Shown piece by piece: positions 7,841 to 13,968 of a stretch of 27,684 nt of DNA. The position numbers were made by a program, and so were the translations under genes. The notes under the pieces were generated by a model, which had not been told where the DNA came from, did no database searches, and saw only the letters and a list, made by a program, of their open reading frames with translations. The DNA is from a virus. The stretch lies in IMG/VR virus record IMGVR_UViG_3300046000_009640, positions 1 through 27,684 of that record; one strand, given 5' to 3'. Numbering within the stretch: the stretch's first letter is position 1; each line of letters opens with the position of its first letter.

Positions 7841-8032
7841 TTATTCACTTGTTTTTATTTTCTTCATCTTATGTCTTATATTAGTAAGCCTGTTATTTAC
7901 TAGTTTTAACTCCTTTGAGTCTTCTTTTTGTATATAAGAATATAGTTTTTGTCTTTCGTGGATTATATCTCTTTCAATGATTTTTTTATTGTAGAGTTCT
8001 TGGAGTTCTGGGATTGTTGATTTTTTTCGCAT
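7841..8032 (-). CDS. Small basic coiled-coil-like protein (63 aa)
   Basis: ATG at 8032 to TAA at 7841, no UGA. Lys/Arg-rich and helical throughout (IPELQELYNKKIIERDIIHE, NNRLTNIRHKMKK). It starts 2 bases after the upstream stop. No family recognised; possible DNA- or RNA-binding helix. Confidence 0.6.
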   Translation of the reverse strand: MRKKSTIPELQELYNKKIIERDIIHERQKLYSYIQKEDSKELKLVNNRLTNIRHKMKKIKTSE

Positions 8033-8034
8033 AG

Positions 8035-8199
8035 TTAGTTAGTTAATATGTTATTAAATTTATTTCAAACAAAGATCAATACTTCTTTTATCTTGTTTGC
8101 ATCAGATCAATACTTTCATTCAAGATATTCTATTACTTCTTCTTCTGACATATCTTTATAAATTGATATGTCTATGTCATCAAATATATGTTTGTTCAT
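8035..8199 (-). CDS. Small protein, unknown (54 aa)
   Basis: ATG at 8199 overlaps the upstream TAA by one base (TAATG). Acidic N-terminal half (FDDIDISIYKDMSEEEVIEYL), then three UGA-Gly codons and a hydrophobic IFVGNKFNNIL end. No motif recognised. Translational coupling with the MYTPTK-family gene is likely. Confidence 0.6.
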
Positions 8200-8432
8200 T
8201 ATTCAGTAGGGTTAAATGCTAGGATTATTTGTTTTAGGTGGTCGAGAGAGCGAGGGTATATTGGTATTGATTCTCAAAAATTTAATGTTAATTCCATTTT
8301 ACATCATTGTGTATACACAATAGTTCAGCAAGTATCTCATAATTCTTTGTAAATAATATTATCGTTAATTACCAAACCTATATCTTTGGTAAACCCAAGT
8401 TCTTCAAGTTCTGTTTTTGTAGGAGTATACAT
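8199..8432 (-). CDS. MYTPTK-family small protein, copy 2 (77 aa)
   Basis: Begins MYTPTKTELEELGF, nearly identical to the start of the protein at 2758-3012, and ends with a similar YPRSLDHLKQII helix, so the two are paralogues about 5.5 kb apart. Four UGA-Gly codons lie in the central part. The middle contains two Cys (TCGT, GCK). Function unknown. Confidence 0.68.
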
Positions 8433-8437
8433 ATAGG

Positions 8438-8617
8438 TTATTTAGTTGGGTAGTAAATTCAATCCTTCAATTCGTATTCGTAAGAATGTCATATTACAAG
8501 TTCTCATTTTTCATCTATCCATTGTGCATATGCTCAATCAATTTTATTGAAAGTAAGTATTCAATCTCAATGGTTTGTTTTGTCTCATCTTTTTAGGTTG
8601 TAGTATTTTACTATCAT
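8438..8617 (-). CDS. Small protein, unknown (59 aa, 7 UGA-Gly)
   Basis: Every glycine in this short protein is UGA-coded (7 of 59 residues), so it cannot be seen under the standard code. The sequence looks like a small beta-rich domain (NKIDGAYAQWIDEKGELVIGH). Flanked by 5-base gaps on both sides in a tight minus-strand cluster; AATAACCTATATG start context shared with the next gene. No family recognised. Confidence 0.6.
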
Positions 8618-8622
8618 ATAGG

Positions 8623-8718
8623 TTATTTAAAATTAGAAATTTGTATTTCTGTCAATAGTTCAGCTCAAATCATTAGTAATGTAATTATTGCGATAATGAT
8701 ATATTCTAGTTTTGTCAT
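8623..8718 (-). CDS. Single-pass membrane mini-protein (31 aa)
   Basis: Almost entirely a transmembrane helix (YIIIAIITLLMIGAELL) with one UGA-Gly inside it. Overlaps the end of the upstream gene by 13 bases in another frame. Such mini membrane proteins are common in phages; the role is unknown. Confidence 0.5.
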
Positions 8719-8975
8719 AGGTTGTTATGGTTAATACGAGATAATGCTTTTTCTAAAATGTTTCTTTCTATAGAATGACTTGTCATATTCCAGTCTGGTC
8801 TATTATAAGTTTCCTCTATCATATCATTAATCACTTTTTGAGTGTCATAAGTAGGGAGAGAATTGATTATTTCCAATACTCGTTCTGGGCTTATCATTAT
8901 TGGGTCTTCTTTTGATGGAAAATCTTTTATAAGTTTTATAAATGGTTTTTGTACATCTTCAAGTTTTATTACCAT
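8706..8975 (-). CDS. Small soluble protein, unknown (89 aa)
   Basis: ATG at 8975, TAG at 8706. One UGA near the C-terminus is read through as Gly, adding GQN to the protein. Acidic and helical, with a PERVLEIINSLPTYDTQKVI segment. TAACTTTTAA lies 13 bases before ATG, overlapping the upstream stop. No family recognised. Confidence 0.65.
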
Positions 8976-8978
8976 ATA

Positions 8979-9386
8979 TTAAAAGTTACGAAGTATTTTC
9001 TTTACGATAGCGAACCTAGAATTGACTGTGTTCCTGTGATTCTTCGTGTGAATAAAATAGAAGTCTTCAGCGAATCATTCTTCCACCGATGATGCAGAGT
9101 AACTAGAATAGAACTCTTTATTCTTTTCCCATTCCTTTTTGTATTCGTTCCGTTGGCTTTCTGTTAGCTTCTCGAACCATACATAGTGTCACATTTCGTG
9201 GACTAGGATTCTTTCCTTTGCTCTACCTGTATAGTTACTACAGACATACATTACTTTGCTTTCCTGATTATATAGTCAGCCAACATCAGAAAATCATCAG
9301 CATTGTATGTATGCTCCCGGAATAATTCAGTTAATGGGAATCATTACGATCTGAATTTGAGCGAGAATGAGAGAGAGTGATAACAT
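8979..9386 (-). CDS. Secreted or membrane-anchored HExGH zinc metallopeptidase (135 aa)
   Basis: The N-terminal 20 residues are hydrophobic (SLSLILAQIQIVMIPI), a signal peptide or anchor. The zinc-binding helix is RILVHEMGHYVW with H63, E64 and H67; a downstream VEEGFAEDFY supplies E103 or E107 as third ligand, a gluzincin-like arrangement. Six UGA-Gly codons; both the Gly inside HEMGH (G66) and that in EEGFAE (G104) are UGA, so the catalytic region exists only under code 25. It is the first gene after a long structured leader from the promoter at 9574-9601. Substrate unknown; processing of a host envelope or phage protein is conceivable. Confidence 0.83.
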
Positions 9387-9567
9387 ACTAAAAGTTAACA
9401 GGGAGTTATTATAGATAGAATCTAGCAATCAAGAATCGTTTTGGTATTTCACACTCGCTGTCCTTGATCCAGTATTTCGCTGTTGCTAGATACTACCTAC
9501 AATGTGTTTCCAGTATTTCCGATTATTTCTAACTGAGTTAGGCAGGATTGCGTGTATACATTCAACA
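9387..9567 (-). other. Structured ~180-nt leader of the metallopeptidase gene
   Basis: GC-richer than flanking genes. The minus RNA could pair ATGTGTT near its 5' end (9570-9564) with AACACAT (9508-9502), then TCTAGCAA/TTGCTAGA (9490-9483 with 9428-9421) enclosing ATCAAG/CTTGAT (9468-9463 with 9433-9428). The 11-base sequence GAAATACTGGA occurs twice (9519-9509 and 9478-9468) and GAAATACC once more nearby. No protein gene is evident. Likely an mRNA leader with regulatory binding sites; no known riboswitch recognised. Confidence 0.5.
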
Positions 9568-9573
9568 CATACG

Positions 9574-9601
9574 ATTATATGAATTATTACTATAATTGCA
9601 A
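9574..9601 (-). promoter_or_regulatory. Promoter, TTGCAA-16-TATAAT
   Basis: Minus strand -35 TTGCAA (9601-9596), 16-base spacer, -10 TATAAT (9579-9574), predicted start about 9567. The upstream TATACTTGCAATTATA context matches the promoter at 1758-1785. It sits in the gap after the 60-aa gene and drives the metallopeptidase cluster. Confidence 0.75.
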
Positions 9602-9640
9602 GTATAATCGTATACTTTCTTTATAATTAGATTGACGAAT

Positions 9641-9823
9641 TTAAAATTTAATTCAATTGTCTTTCATCTGAGTTGCTATATCCAGTATTCTTGAAAAATA
9701 CTCATCAATCGGTGCATTTTTTAAATGATTAAATTCCTTATCAAGTCATATTCTCCAAGTATCATAATCAATACTTCTTTCATTAGCCCGTTTTGCTTTT
9801 CCTATCATCCAGTTTGATATCAT
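9641..9823 (-). CDS. Small protein, unknown (60 aa)
   Basis: ATG at 9823 to TAA at 9641, two UGA-Gly codons. Amphipathic, with IGKAKRANERSIDYDTW at the start and an acidic helical middle. Last gene before the gap holding the promoter at 9574-9601, so probably the end of the unit that starts near 11100. No family recognised. Confidence 0.58.
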
Positions 9824-9834
9824 ATTTTAAATTG

Positions 9835-9954
9835 TTAATCGTTTAATTGCTTATCATACCACTTACAAGAGCATTCTCTAGAACAAAAAGAAAACTCTCC
9901 ATATGGATCAGATTCAAAGTCCTTGTTACATTCCATACATTGCCATATTGCCAT
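9835..9954 (-). CDS. Zinc-finger mini-protein (39 aa)
   Basis: Four to five Cys in CMEC (6-9) and FCSREC (23-28), the CxxC...CxxxC layout of a small zinc knuckle like those of MYM/FCS fingers, covering nearly the whole protein. No UGA. It follows the 30-aa gene with a 2-base gap. Likely nucleic-acid or protein binding. Confidence 0.6.
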   Translation of the reverse strand: MAIWQCMECNKDFESDPYGEFSFCSRECSCKWYDKQLND

Positions 9955-9956
9955 AC

Positions 9957-10049
9957 TTATATAGTTAATCGTTGTGATAATTCCTTATAACTCGCTAATA
10001 TATTCCTACATCTTCTCAATGCTTCCTGAGTTTCTTTTAGTTCTGTCAT
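9957..10049 (-). CDS. Mini-protein (30 aa)
   Basis: One helix, charged (TELKETQEALRRCRNILASY), no UGA. ATAACTATG start context and 2-base gaps on both sides support it. Too short for any assignment. Confidence 0.42.
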   Translation of the reverse strand: MTELKETQEALRRCRNILASYKELSQRLTI

Positions 10050-10051
10050 AG

Positions 10052-10186
10052 TTATTCATTAATAGATTTAAGTATTTTTGTTGCTTTTAATACTATTGCA
10101 TCTGCTTCTCTAAAATTCATTGTTCAAAGTGTAGACTCCAGCATATCAATTACAGCTCATACTATGAGTTTCTCTTGTTTTTCCAT
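10052..10186 (-). CDS. Small helical protein (44 aa)
   Basis: ATG at 10186, TAA at 10052, two UGA-Gly codons. Two predicted helices (EKLIVGAVIDMLESTL and READAIVLKATKILKSI). Tight spacing with the next gene. No family recognised. Confidence 0.5.
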
Positions 10187-10217
10187 AAGTTATTTAATTA
10201 AATAGTAGGGGAGTTAT

Positions 10218-10394
10218 TTATCCATCCAAGTGTACAAATTCTCTAATAATATCTGGTAATGATAGATAGATATTTTCTTTAATCCACCTTTCTTCTAATT
10301 CGTTCGCATCATCTAAATTCATAATACCATATATTGCTTCAAAGGTATTTGGAAATCTTATTTCTAGTGATTTTCTTTTATATTTATTTTCCAT
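10218..10394 (-). CDS. Small acidic protein (58 aa)
   Basis: No UGA. KYKRKSLEIRFPNTFEAIYG opens a beta-then-helix pattern; the rest is acidic helix. Flanking gaps of about 23-31 bases hold nothing evident. Function unknown. Confidence 0.5.
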   Translation of the reverse strand: MENKYKRKSLEIRFPNTFEAIYGIMNLDDANELEERWIKENIYLSLPDIIREFVHLDG

Positions 10395-10417
10395 AATTAA
10401 TTAGTTATTAGTATAAA

Positions 10418-10555
10418 TTATCTTTTAGGTATTATTCACTTTCTATGATATTTGATAAAATCATCAAATTCTACTTCAACATCTCATCTATCTCGATTTA
10501 GCAATCAGTTATGATACCAGTAAGCAAAATCTAGAACTTCTTTTTTTGTATACAT
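10418..10555 (-). CDS. Small protein, unknown (45 aa)
   Basis: Begins MYTKKEVLDFAYWYHNGLLN, with three UGA-Gly codons, then an acidic strand and a basic end (KYHRKGIIPKR). TAACTTTT lies 14 bases before ATG and overlaps the upstream stop. No family recognised. Confidence 0.52.
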
Positions 10556-10566
10556 ATTTTTAAAAG

Positions 10567-10740
10567 TTATAAATACCGACTCATAATCCTTCTCATCTCT
10601 AGATCTCGTAATGACTCAAAAACATAACTTGTTCGTTGTAACTCAGTTAGTTGACTCATCGCTAATTCTTGTAGCTTTTTCAGTCTCTCGGGTGGTAATG
10701 AGTTGATAGCTTGTGTTATTTTATCTTTTGTATCTTCCAT
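10567..10740 (-). CDS. Small helical protein (57 aa)
   Basis: Highly helical and charged (DKITQAINSLPPERLKKLQEL, then FESLRDLEMRRIMSRYL), no UGA. Three bases past the upstream stop. The SLPPERLKKLQELA pattern resembles short helical regulators, but no family is claimed. Confidence 0.6.
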   Translation of the reverse strand: MEDTKDKITQAINSLPPERLKKLQELAMSQLTELQRTSYVFESLRDLEMRRIMSRYL

Positions 10741-10743
10741 AAT

Positions 10744-11055
10744 TTATAAAACTAATGAATCTATATTTCTATATGAGTTTATATCCTCATTTATTTTATG
10801 ATTTACTAAAAGTTTTAATTGATGAAATTTTCTTCGTAAATCTATATTTTCTTGTACTAAGTCTATATTTATATCCAATATATCCTCATTTATTCAGTAT
10901 ATTCAATCAGGTAACTCGTGAATCATTCAAATATCTATAAGATTTTTAATAGCATTTTTTGCTTTTTGTGGATGTATACCAATTGATCGTAATGATTCAA
11001 TTTTATGGTTGTTAGTTTTTAAGTGAAAAAGTACGACAAATTCAGGAGTTAACAT
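10744..11055 (-). CDS. Winged-helix-like protein (103 aa)
   Basis: Residues about 1-55 (TPEFVVLFHLKTNNHKIES, GIHPQKAKNAIKNLIDIGMI, then DGIYGI) follow a wHTH pattern: first helix, turn, recognition helix, beta wing. The C-terminal half is an acidic helix (DINIDLVQENIDLRRKFHQL) suited to dimerisation. Three UGA-Gly codons. First gene behind the promoter at 11105-11132, so it may regulate this early unit. Confidence 0.62.
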
Positions 11056-11104
11056 AAGTAAAAATTAGTAAATATTATCAAACTCTGGTTCTAGTTCTTC
11101 ATTC

Positions 11105-11132
11105 ATTGTATAGTAATTGTTATATAATGCAA
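11105..11132 (-). promoter_or_regulatory. Promoter, TTGCAT-16-TACAAT
   Basis: Minus strand -35 TTGCAT (11132-11127), 16-base spacer, -10 TACAAT (11110-11105), predicted start about 11098. ATACTTGCAT context as at other early promoters. It lies between the HNH gene and the winged-helix gene and would drive the run of tiny genes 11055-9641. Confidence 0.65.
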
Positions 11133-11166
11133 GTATTTATTTATACTTTCTCTTGACGATTAGATT

Positions 11167-11619
11167 TTATTGTCTTTTTCTTTTCTTATAAGTATATCCA
11201 AGTTTACTAGAAATTAATTGTTCTGTTCATTCTATTGATATTCATTGTTCAGGAGTAGAGTGATATTCTTCGTGGCATTTATTACATAGAATAAATAAGT
11301 GATGTAATGGCTCATATCATACTTTATCATAGCTTCCGTGATGACATATGAGTTTTTCTGTAGATCAACAAGCCTCGCATTTATTACCAACTAATTCTAA
11401 TAAGTTGTTCCGCTTATTCTTCCATTCTTTCGATATGAGATATTCGTGGTACATTACCGCTCTTTGTTCGTATAATTTTTTAATCTGGGAGCTGTGATAT
11501 TTAAGTTTTATTGATATATCAGCAAACTGGCTATTTTCTTTTTTAAGTCAGGAAAGAGTTATATTCGTTGGCATTTTGTACGGATTGAATCAGGTATCGG
11601 AAGGACTGCGAGTATTCAT
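11167..11619 (-). CDS. HNH endonuclease-like protein (150 aa)
   Basis: A helical N-terminal half (SQFADISIKLKYHSSQIKKL, possibly DNA-binding) precedes a zinc-HNH domain: CEAC at 81-84, CHHGSYDKV with H93/H94, LHHLFILCNKCHEEYH with C112, C115, H116 and H120. Six or so UGA-Gly codons, one directly after the first CxxC. The N-terminus is uncertain: ATG at 11574 (MPTNITLSG) is an alternative, since a 47-codon GTG ORF overlaps the first part in another frame. It is the first leftward gene of the early arm. Could be a free-standing homing endonuclease. Confidence 0.82.
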
Positions 11620-11950
11620 AGTTTCTTTTGGTTATAGTTCAAGATCCTGAGATAGGAAGTCACGGGGCATTTCAGATACAATCCACCCTATATCCCTCCT
11701 TAAATAGAAAGATAGGCTTCCGTCCCTTATTGAGGGATTACACACTTTCGTGATCGTACTAGTACCATTTTTATACTCCTTTCCCTACTAAGAAGCGGGT
11801 GGCGGTTGAGAGTTTCCTAGAAGTAAGTTCGAGTCCTTTCGCTTCGTTGGATAATACGGGGGTAGAATTCTTTAGACTCGCTATCTACAATGTTATCTAT
11901 AGCTTGTTATCTTCACTATAGCACCATCCTTGTTACAGGTTCGAGTATAC
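11620..11950 (-). other. GC-rich structured leader before the HNH gene
   Basis: About 330 bases without a confident gene, visibly GC-richer than the rest. On the minus strand it holds a CACGAAAGTG hairpin, TCCCT/AGGGA, and two strong Shine-Dalgarno sequences that are rare elsewhere here: AAAGGAG seven bases before ATG at 11768 (13-codon ORF to 11727) and AAGGAGG eight bases before GTG at 11686 (47-codon ORF to 11543, two UGA). tRNA-like T-loop sequences (GTTCGAGT on the plus strand near 11828 and 11940) do not fold into a tRNA. Transcription probably comes by read-through of the terminator at 11951-11981. Confidence 0.4.
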
Positions 11951-11981
11951 GAAAAAGCACCAGTCATTTCTGATTGGTGCT
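11951..11981 (-). terminator. Rho-independent terminator of the small RNA
   Basis: Minus strand: AGCACCA, one mismatch, TCA, GAAA tetraloop, TGA, TGGTGCT, then TTTTT. A strong 10-bp stem plus U-run, positioned about 75-100 bases after the leftward promoter. Confidence 0.8.
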
Positions 11982-12054
11982 AAGTCGTCACTCTGATTAT
12001 TACGGAGGATTGGCGACTCCGATGCCAATCAGAGTTATTTTGAATACTTTATTC
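11951..12054 (-). ncRNA. ~100-nt structured small RNA with own promoter and terminator
   Basis: Predicted start near 12054 from the promoter at 12061-12088, ending in the terminator at 11981-11952. The body has a perfect 9-bp stem ACTCTGATT/AATCAGAGT (12035-12027 with 11998-11990). Inside it, GATTGGC/GCCAATC and CGGAG/CTCCG offer mutually exclusive hairpins. No ORF is present. Not recognised as tRNA, 6S, tmRNA or a known riboswitch. It may act as a separate sRNA or as an attenuated leader of the HNH unit. Confidence 0.6.
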
Positions 12055-12060
12055 ATAGTC

Positions 12061-12088
12061 ATATTATTCAAGAATGTATTTCTGTCAA
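12061..12088 (-). promoter_or_regulatory. Leftward promoter of small RNA, TTGACA-16-TAATAT
   Basis: Minus strand -35 TTGACA (12088-12083, perfect consensus), 16-base spacer, -10 TAATAT (12066-12061). Divergent from the rightward promoter at 12120-12147, with 31 bases between the two -35 boxes, so one activator or repressor could control both. Confidence 0.65.
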
Positions 12089-12119
12089 GTATTATCTTAT
12101 TATTTATTGATTTATAGTA

Positions 12120-12147
12120 TTGCAAATAATCATAAAATAGATATAAT
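12120..12147 (+). promoter_or_regulatory. Rightward promoter, TTGCAA-16-TATAAT
   Basis: -35 TTGCAA (12120-12125), 16-base spacer, -10 TATAAT (12142-12147), predicted start about 12154, 14 bases before the first rightward ATG. Marks the beginning of the right arm. Confidence 0.78.
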
Positions 12148-12167
12148 TGATCTACTTAAAAACTACT

Positions 12168-12272
12168 ATGTCTATACAAGAACAACAGTCTATATTAAAA
12201 CAGATTCAAGAATTACTTGCTATTTATAATGAATCAGTTGGAGTAGAAGGATATAAAAAACAACTCGTATAA
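12168..12272 (+). CDS. Mini-protein (34 aa)
   Basis: First gene of the right arm. Mostly one helix (SIQEQQSILKQIQELLAIYN). No UGA. Its TAA overlaps the next ATG (TAATG), suggesting coupled translation with the HExxH protein. Function unknown. Confidence 0.55.
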   Translation: MSIQEQQSILKQIQELLAIYNESVGVEGYKKQLV

Positions 12273-12571
12273 TGAAGAAACGAATATATAACGATACATT
12301 CTGATTTGAAGTAGTAATAACAGATAAGAAGAAACACTATCCATATCAAATACCAGATCGAGCAGAAGCAATATGTCATATAGAACCTGATATAGCATAC
12401 TTGTATATTAAAACCAATACTCATAGAGTTCTTGTACACGAATGTATACATATAGCTCAGGGAATACTACACCATAAAGGAATAAAAACTTGATACAATA
12501 ATACTGAGGTACTCGCTTATGTTACAGATTGGATCTATAACGAAATATTAAAAATACTTGAAAATAAATAA
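12272..12571 (+). CDS. Small HExxH metallopeptidase-like protein (99 aa)
   Basis: RVLVHECIHIAQG carries H56, E57 and H60; 19 residues on, NTEVLAYVTDW gives E79 as candidate third zinc ligand, as in gluzincins. No signal peptide, so cytoplasmic. Two UGA-Gly codons (F-G-F at 10-12 and T-G-Y at 73-75). The size is near the minimum for such a fold. Phage proteins of this kind are usually uncharacterised; a role in cleaving a host regulator is only a guess. Confidence 0.72.
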
Positions 12572-12585
12572 TAAATGAATATAAT
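12558..12585 (+). promoter_or_regulatory. Promoter, TTGAAA-16-TATAAT
   Basis: -35 TTGAAA (12558-12563) lies in the end of the HExxH gene; 16-base spacer; -10 TATAAT (12580-12585). Predicted start 12592, the first base of the pseudoknot. Drives the small-gene run and possibly the terminase genes. Confidence 0.72.
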
Positions 12586-12591
12586 ACTCTC

Positions 12592-12654
12592 ACTATAGAC
12601 TTAAATAACTTACTAACAATAAATCCGGGTGTCTATAGTAAGTAGCCCGGATTT
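12592..12654 (+). ncRNA. 5'-terminal H-type pseudoknot leader (element 1)
   Basis: In order: S1 ACTATAGAC (12592-12600), 20-nt loop, S2 AAATCCGGG (12621-12629), one U (12630), S1' GTCTATAGT (12631-12639), 6-nt loop, S2' CCCGGATTT (12646-12654). Two perfect 9-bp stems interlock. S1 starts at the predicted +1 and S2' ends 8 bases before the ATG at 12663, so the folded form would cover the ribosome-loading region. A 7-codon ORF at 12575-12598 overlaps S1 but starts before the predicted transcript. Same architecture as 5905-5980. Confidence 0.75.
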
Positions 12655-12662
12655 TATGTACT

Positions 12663-12965
12663 ATGACAAAAAATGAAATACTATTACAAAGAATAATTAA
12701 ACTAGAAAATAGATTGAATATTGTAGAATCAGATATAGAAAGAAATTGTGAAGTAGCGAACTATAATCAGAAGAACACAGATAAATTATTTAATAAACTT
12801 ATTAAGAAAATATTTTGAAAGAAAAGAAAAGTTGAATATGTAAATTACATTCCTAATAAAAATGAAAATAGTGAATCAGATTTTGAAGAAGCTGAATTTG
12901 GTTCTAAATCTTCAGAATACCAACCTTGCTGATGTCCAAAATGAGTTACTTGCCCTTGATATTAA
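12663..12965 (+). CDS. Coiled-coil protein with Cys tail (100 aa)
   Basis: N-terminal helix with heptad pattern (EILLQRIIKLENRLNIVESD), a basic patch (KKIFGKKRKV), an acidic linker, and a C-terminal C-G-C-P-K-G-V-T-C-P cluster with three Cys where Gly residues are UGA-coded. Four UGA codons in all, three in the last 11 residues. Expressed through the pseudoknot leader; autoregulation by binding that RNA is possible. No family recognised. Confidence 0.65.
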
Positions 12966-12977
12966 AATTTATAAACT

Positions 12978-13142
12978 ATGAAAACATATCCAAAAGTAGA
13001 TTGAAAACAAATTGATAAATACTCCAGAGCAAGAATGGATAAATACGAGAAAATCGTAAAAGATTATCTTGATATGGATTGAGGTAAATATACAACTGAT
13101 GTACTTGCATATAATATCGCTTTTCTTTTACTTGAAATTTAA
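12978..13142 (+). CDS. Small protein, unknown (54 aa)
   Basis: Two UGA-Gly codons. Charged N-terminal two thirds (QIDKYSRARMDKYEKIVKDY), then a hydrophobic VLAYNIAFLLLEI end. AAACTATG start context. No motif recognised. Confidence 0.55.
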
Positions 13143-13146
13143 AAAT

Positions 13147-13266
13147 ATGTCTAATAAATCAAATAACTCATCACTAAAAGCAAGACTCTCACAACCAAAT
13201 AAAACACCAGATAGATATAATCTTGAATGGATAAAGAAAACGGAAAGAATGAAACAAGATATTTAA
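13147..13266 (+). CDS. Basic mini-protein (39 aa)
   Basis: Ser/Asn/Lys-rich, disordered N-terminus, then PDRYNLEWIKKTERMKQDI helix. No UGA. The ATG at 13147 is preferred because it lies 4 bases after the previous stop; in-frame ATGs further upstream fall within the preceding gene. Function unknown. Confidence 0.5.
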   Translation: MSNKSNNSSLKARLSQPNKTPDRYNLEWIKKTERMKQDI

Positions 13267-13275
13267 TAATAATTT

Positions 13276-13416
13276 ATGGCATTTATTTTACCTACTCCAG
13301 ATTGAAAGTTTGAATGCCTTTGCGGTGCTGTCTATGATTACTATACCTGCAGATGCGTATCTTGATGCAAAGAAATAAACTACATTTCAGCTAAATGACA
13401 ACTAATTAAACATTAA
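13276..13416 (+). CDS. Cys-rich zinc-knuckle mini-protein (46 aa)
   Basis: Five Cys in C14-x-C16 and C25-x-C27-x3-C31, spacing suited to one zinc site. Three UGA-Gly codons, one directly before C31. Its stop is one base before the next ATG. No family recognised. Confidence 0.6.
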
Positions 13417-13417
13417 T

Positions 13418-13579
13418 ATGATAGCAACACAAAAAATACTCGACACTATAAGAGACTTTCAAATAGAAATGAGTCACTTAAACATAGATGTTGAAGCACT
13501 AAGGTTATCACAAGGACTAACTCAGGATTTCTGATGAGAAAGAATAGAAATAATAAATTGAATAATGTTAATAAAATAA
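13418..13579 (+). CDS. Small helical protein (53 aa)
   Basis: Helical N-terminal half (QKILDTIRDFQIEMSHLNID) then QDFGGERIEIINGIM with three UGA-Gly, two adjacent. No motif recognised. Confidence 0.55.
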
Positions 13580-13602
13580 AACTTGATTCTAACTAATACC
13601 AT

Positions 13603-13968
13603 ATGAAAGTAAAAATACTTAATCACGAAATCGTCTTCAAAACTCATACAGAAGACTCTGAGTTCAATAAGAAATGAGACATAGTTCCTGTACTAGAAAT
13701 ACAGTGTATTAACTGTGATGGAGAATATCAAACAGTAATCCTGAAAGACATAGAAGATATAAAGACACCAAAACAGTTGCAAAAAGCTATAAAAACAGTA
13801 GAATATGCAATAAATAAAACACATAAAGATAAACTCCAGAAGAAAAAGGAAATGAAGAAAGAGTTTCAACAGTTTAGAGCTATGCAAAAAGCATTAGCAA
13901 ATACCAAGCACGATGAAGAAAGTTTCAATAAGGCTATTAAGGAATATAACGAGAAAAATAATGTCTAG
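13603..13968 (+). CDS. Unknown protein with long C-terminal helix (121 aa)
   Basis: Residues 1-52 look like a small beta domain with CINC at 35-38; residues about 55-121 form a long Lys/Glu-rich helix, probably coiled coil. One UGA-Gly. Its end overlaps the small terminase start by 8 bases. Could be a packaging accessory by position; no family match. Confidence 0.65.

Noticed and set aside
11065-11106. 13-codon ORF from ATG at 11106
   Set aside because: Its start lies inside the -10 box of the promoter at 11105-11132 and would not be on the transcript.
11820-11950. tRNA candidates at GTTCGAGT sequences near 11828 and 11940
   Set aside because: The arms flanking the T-loop-like sequences do not pair, and no acceptor or anticodon arm of proper size can be drawn. 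A GAAGCG/CGCTTC pair near 11792-11845 encloses too few bases.
12575-12598. Seven-codon leader peptide overlapping pseudoknot S1
   Set aside because: It begins upstream of the predicted transcription start at 12592, so it could be translated only from read-through mRNA.
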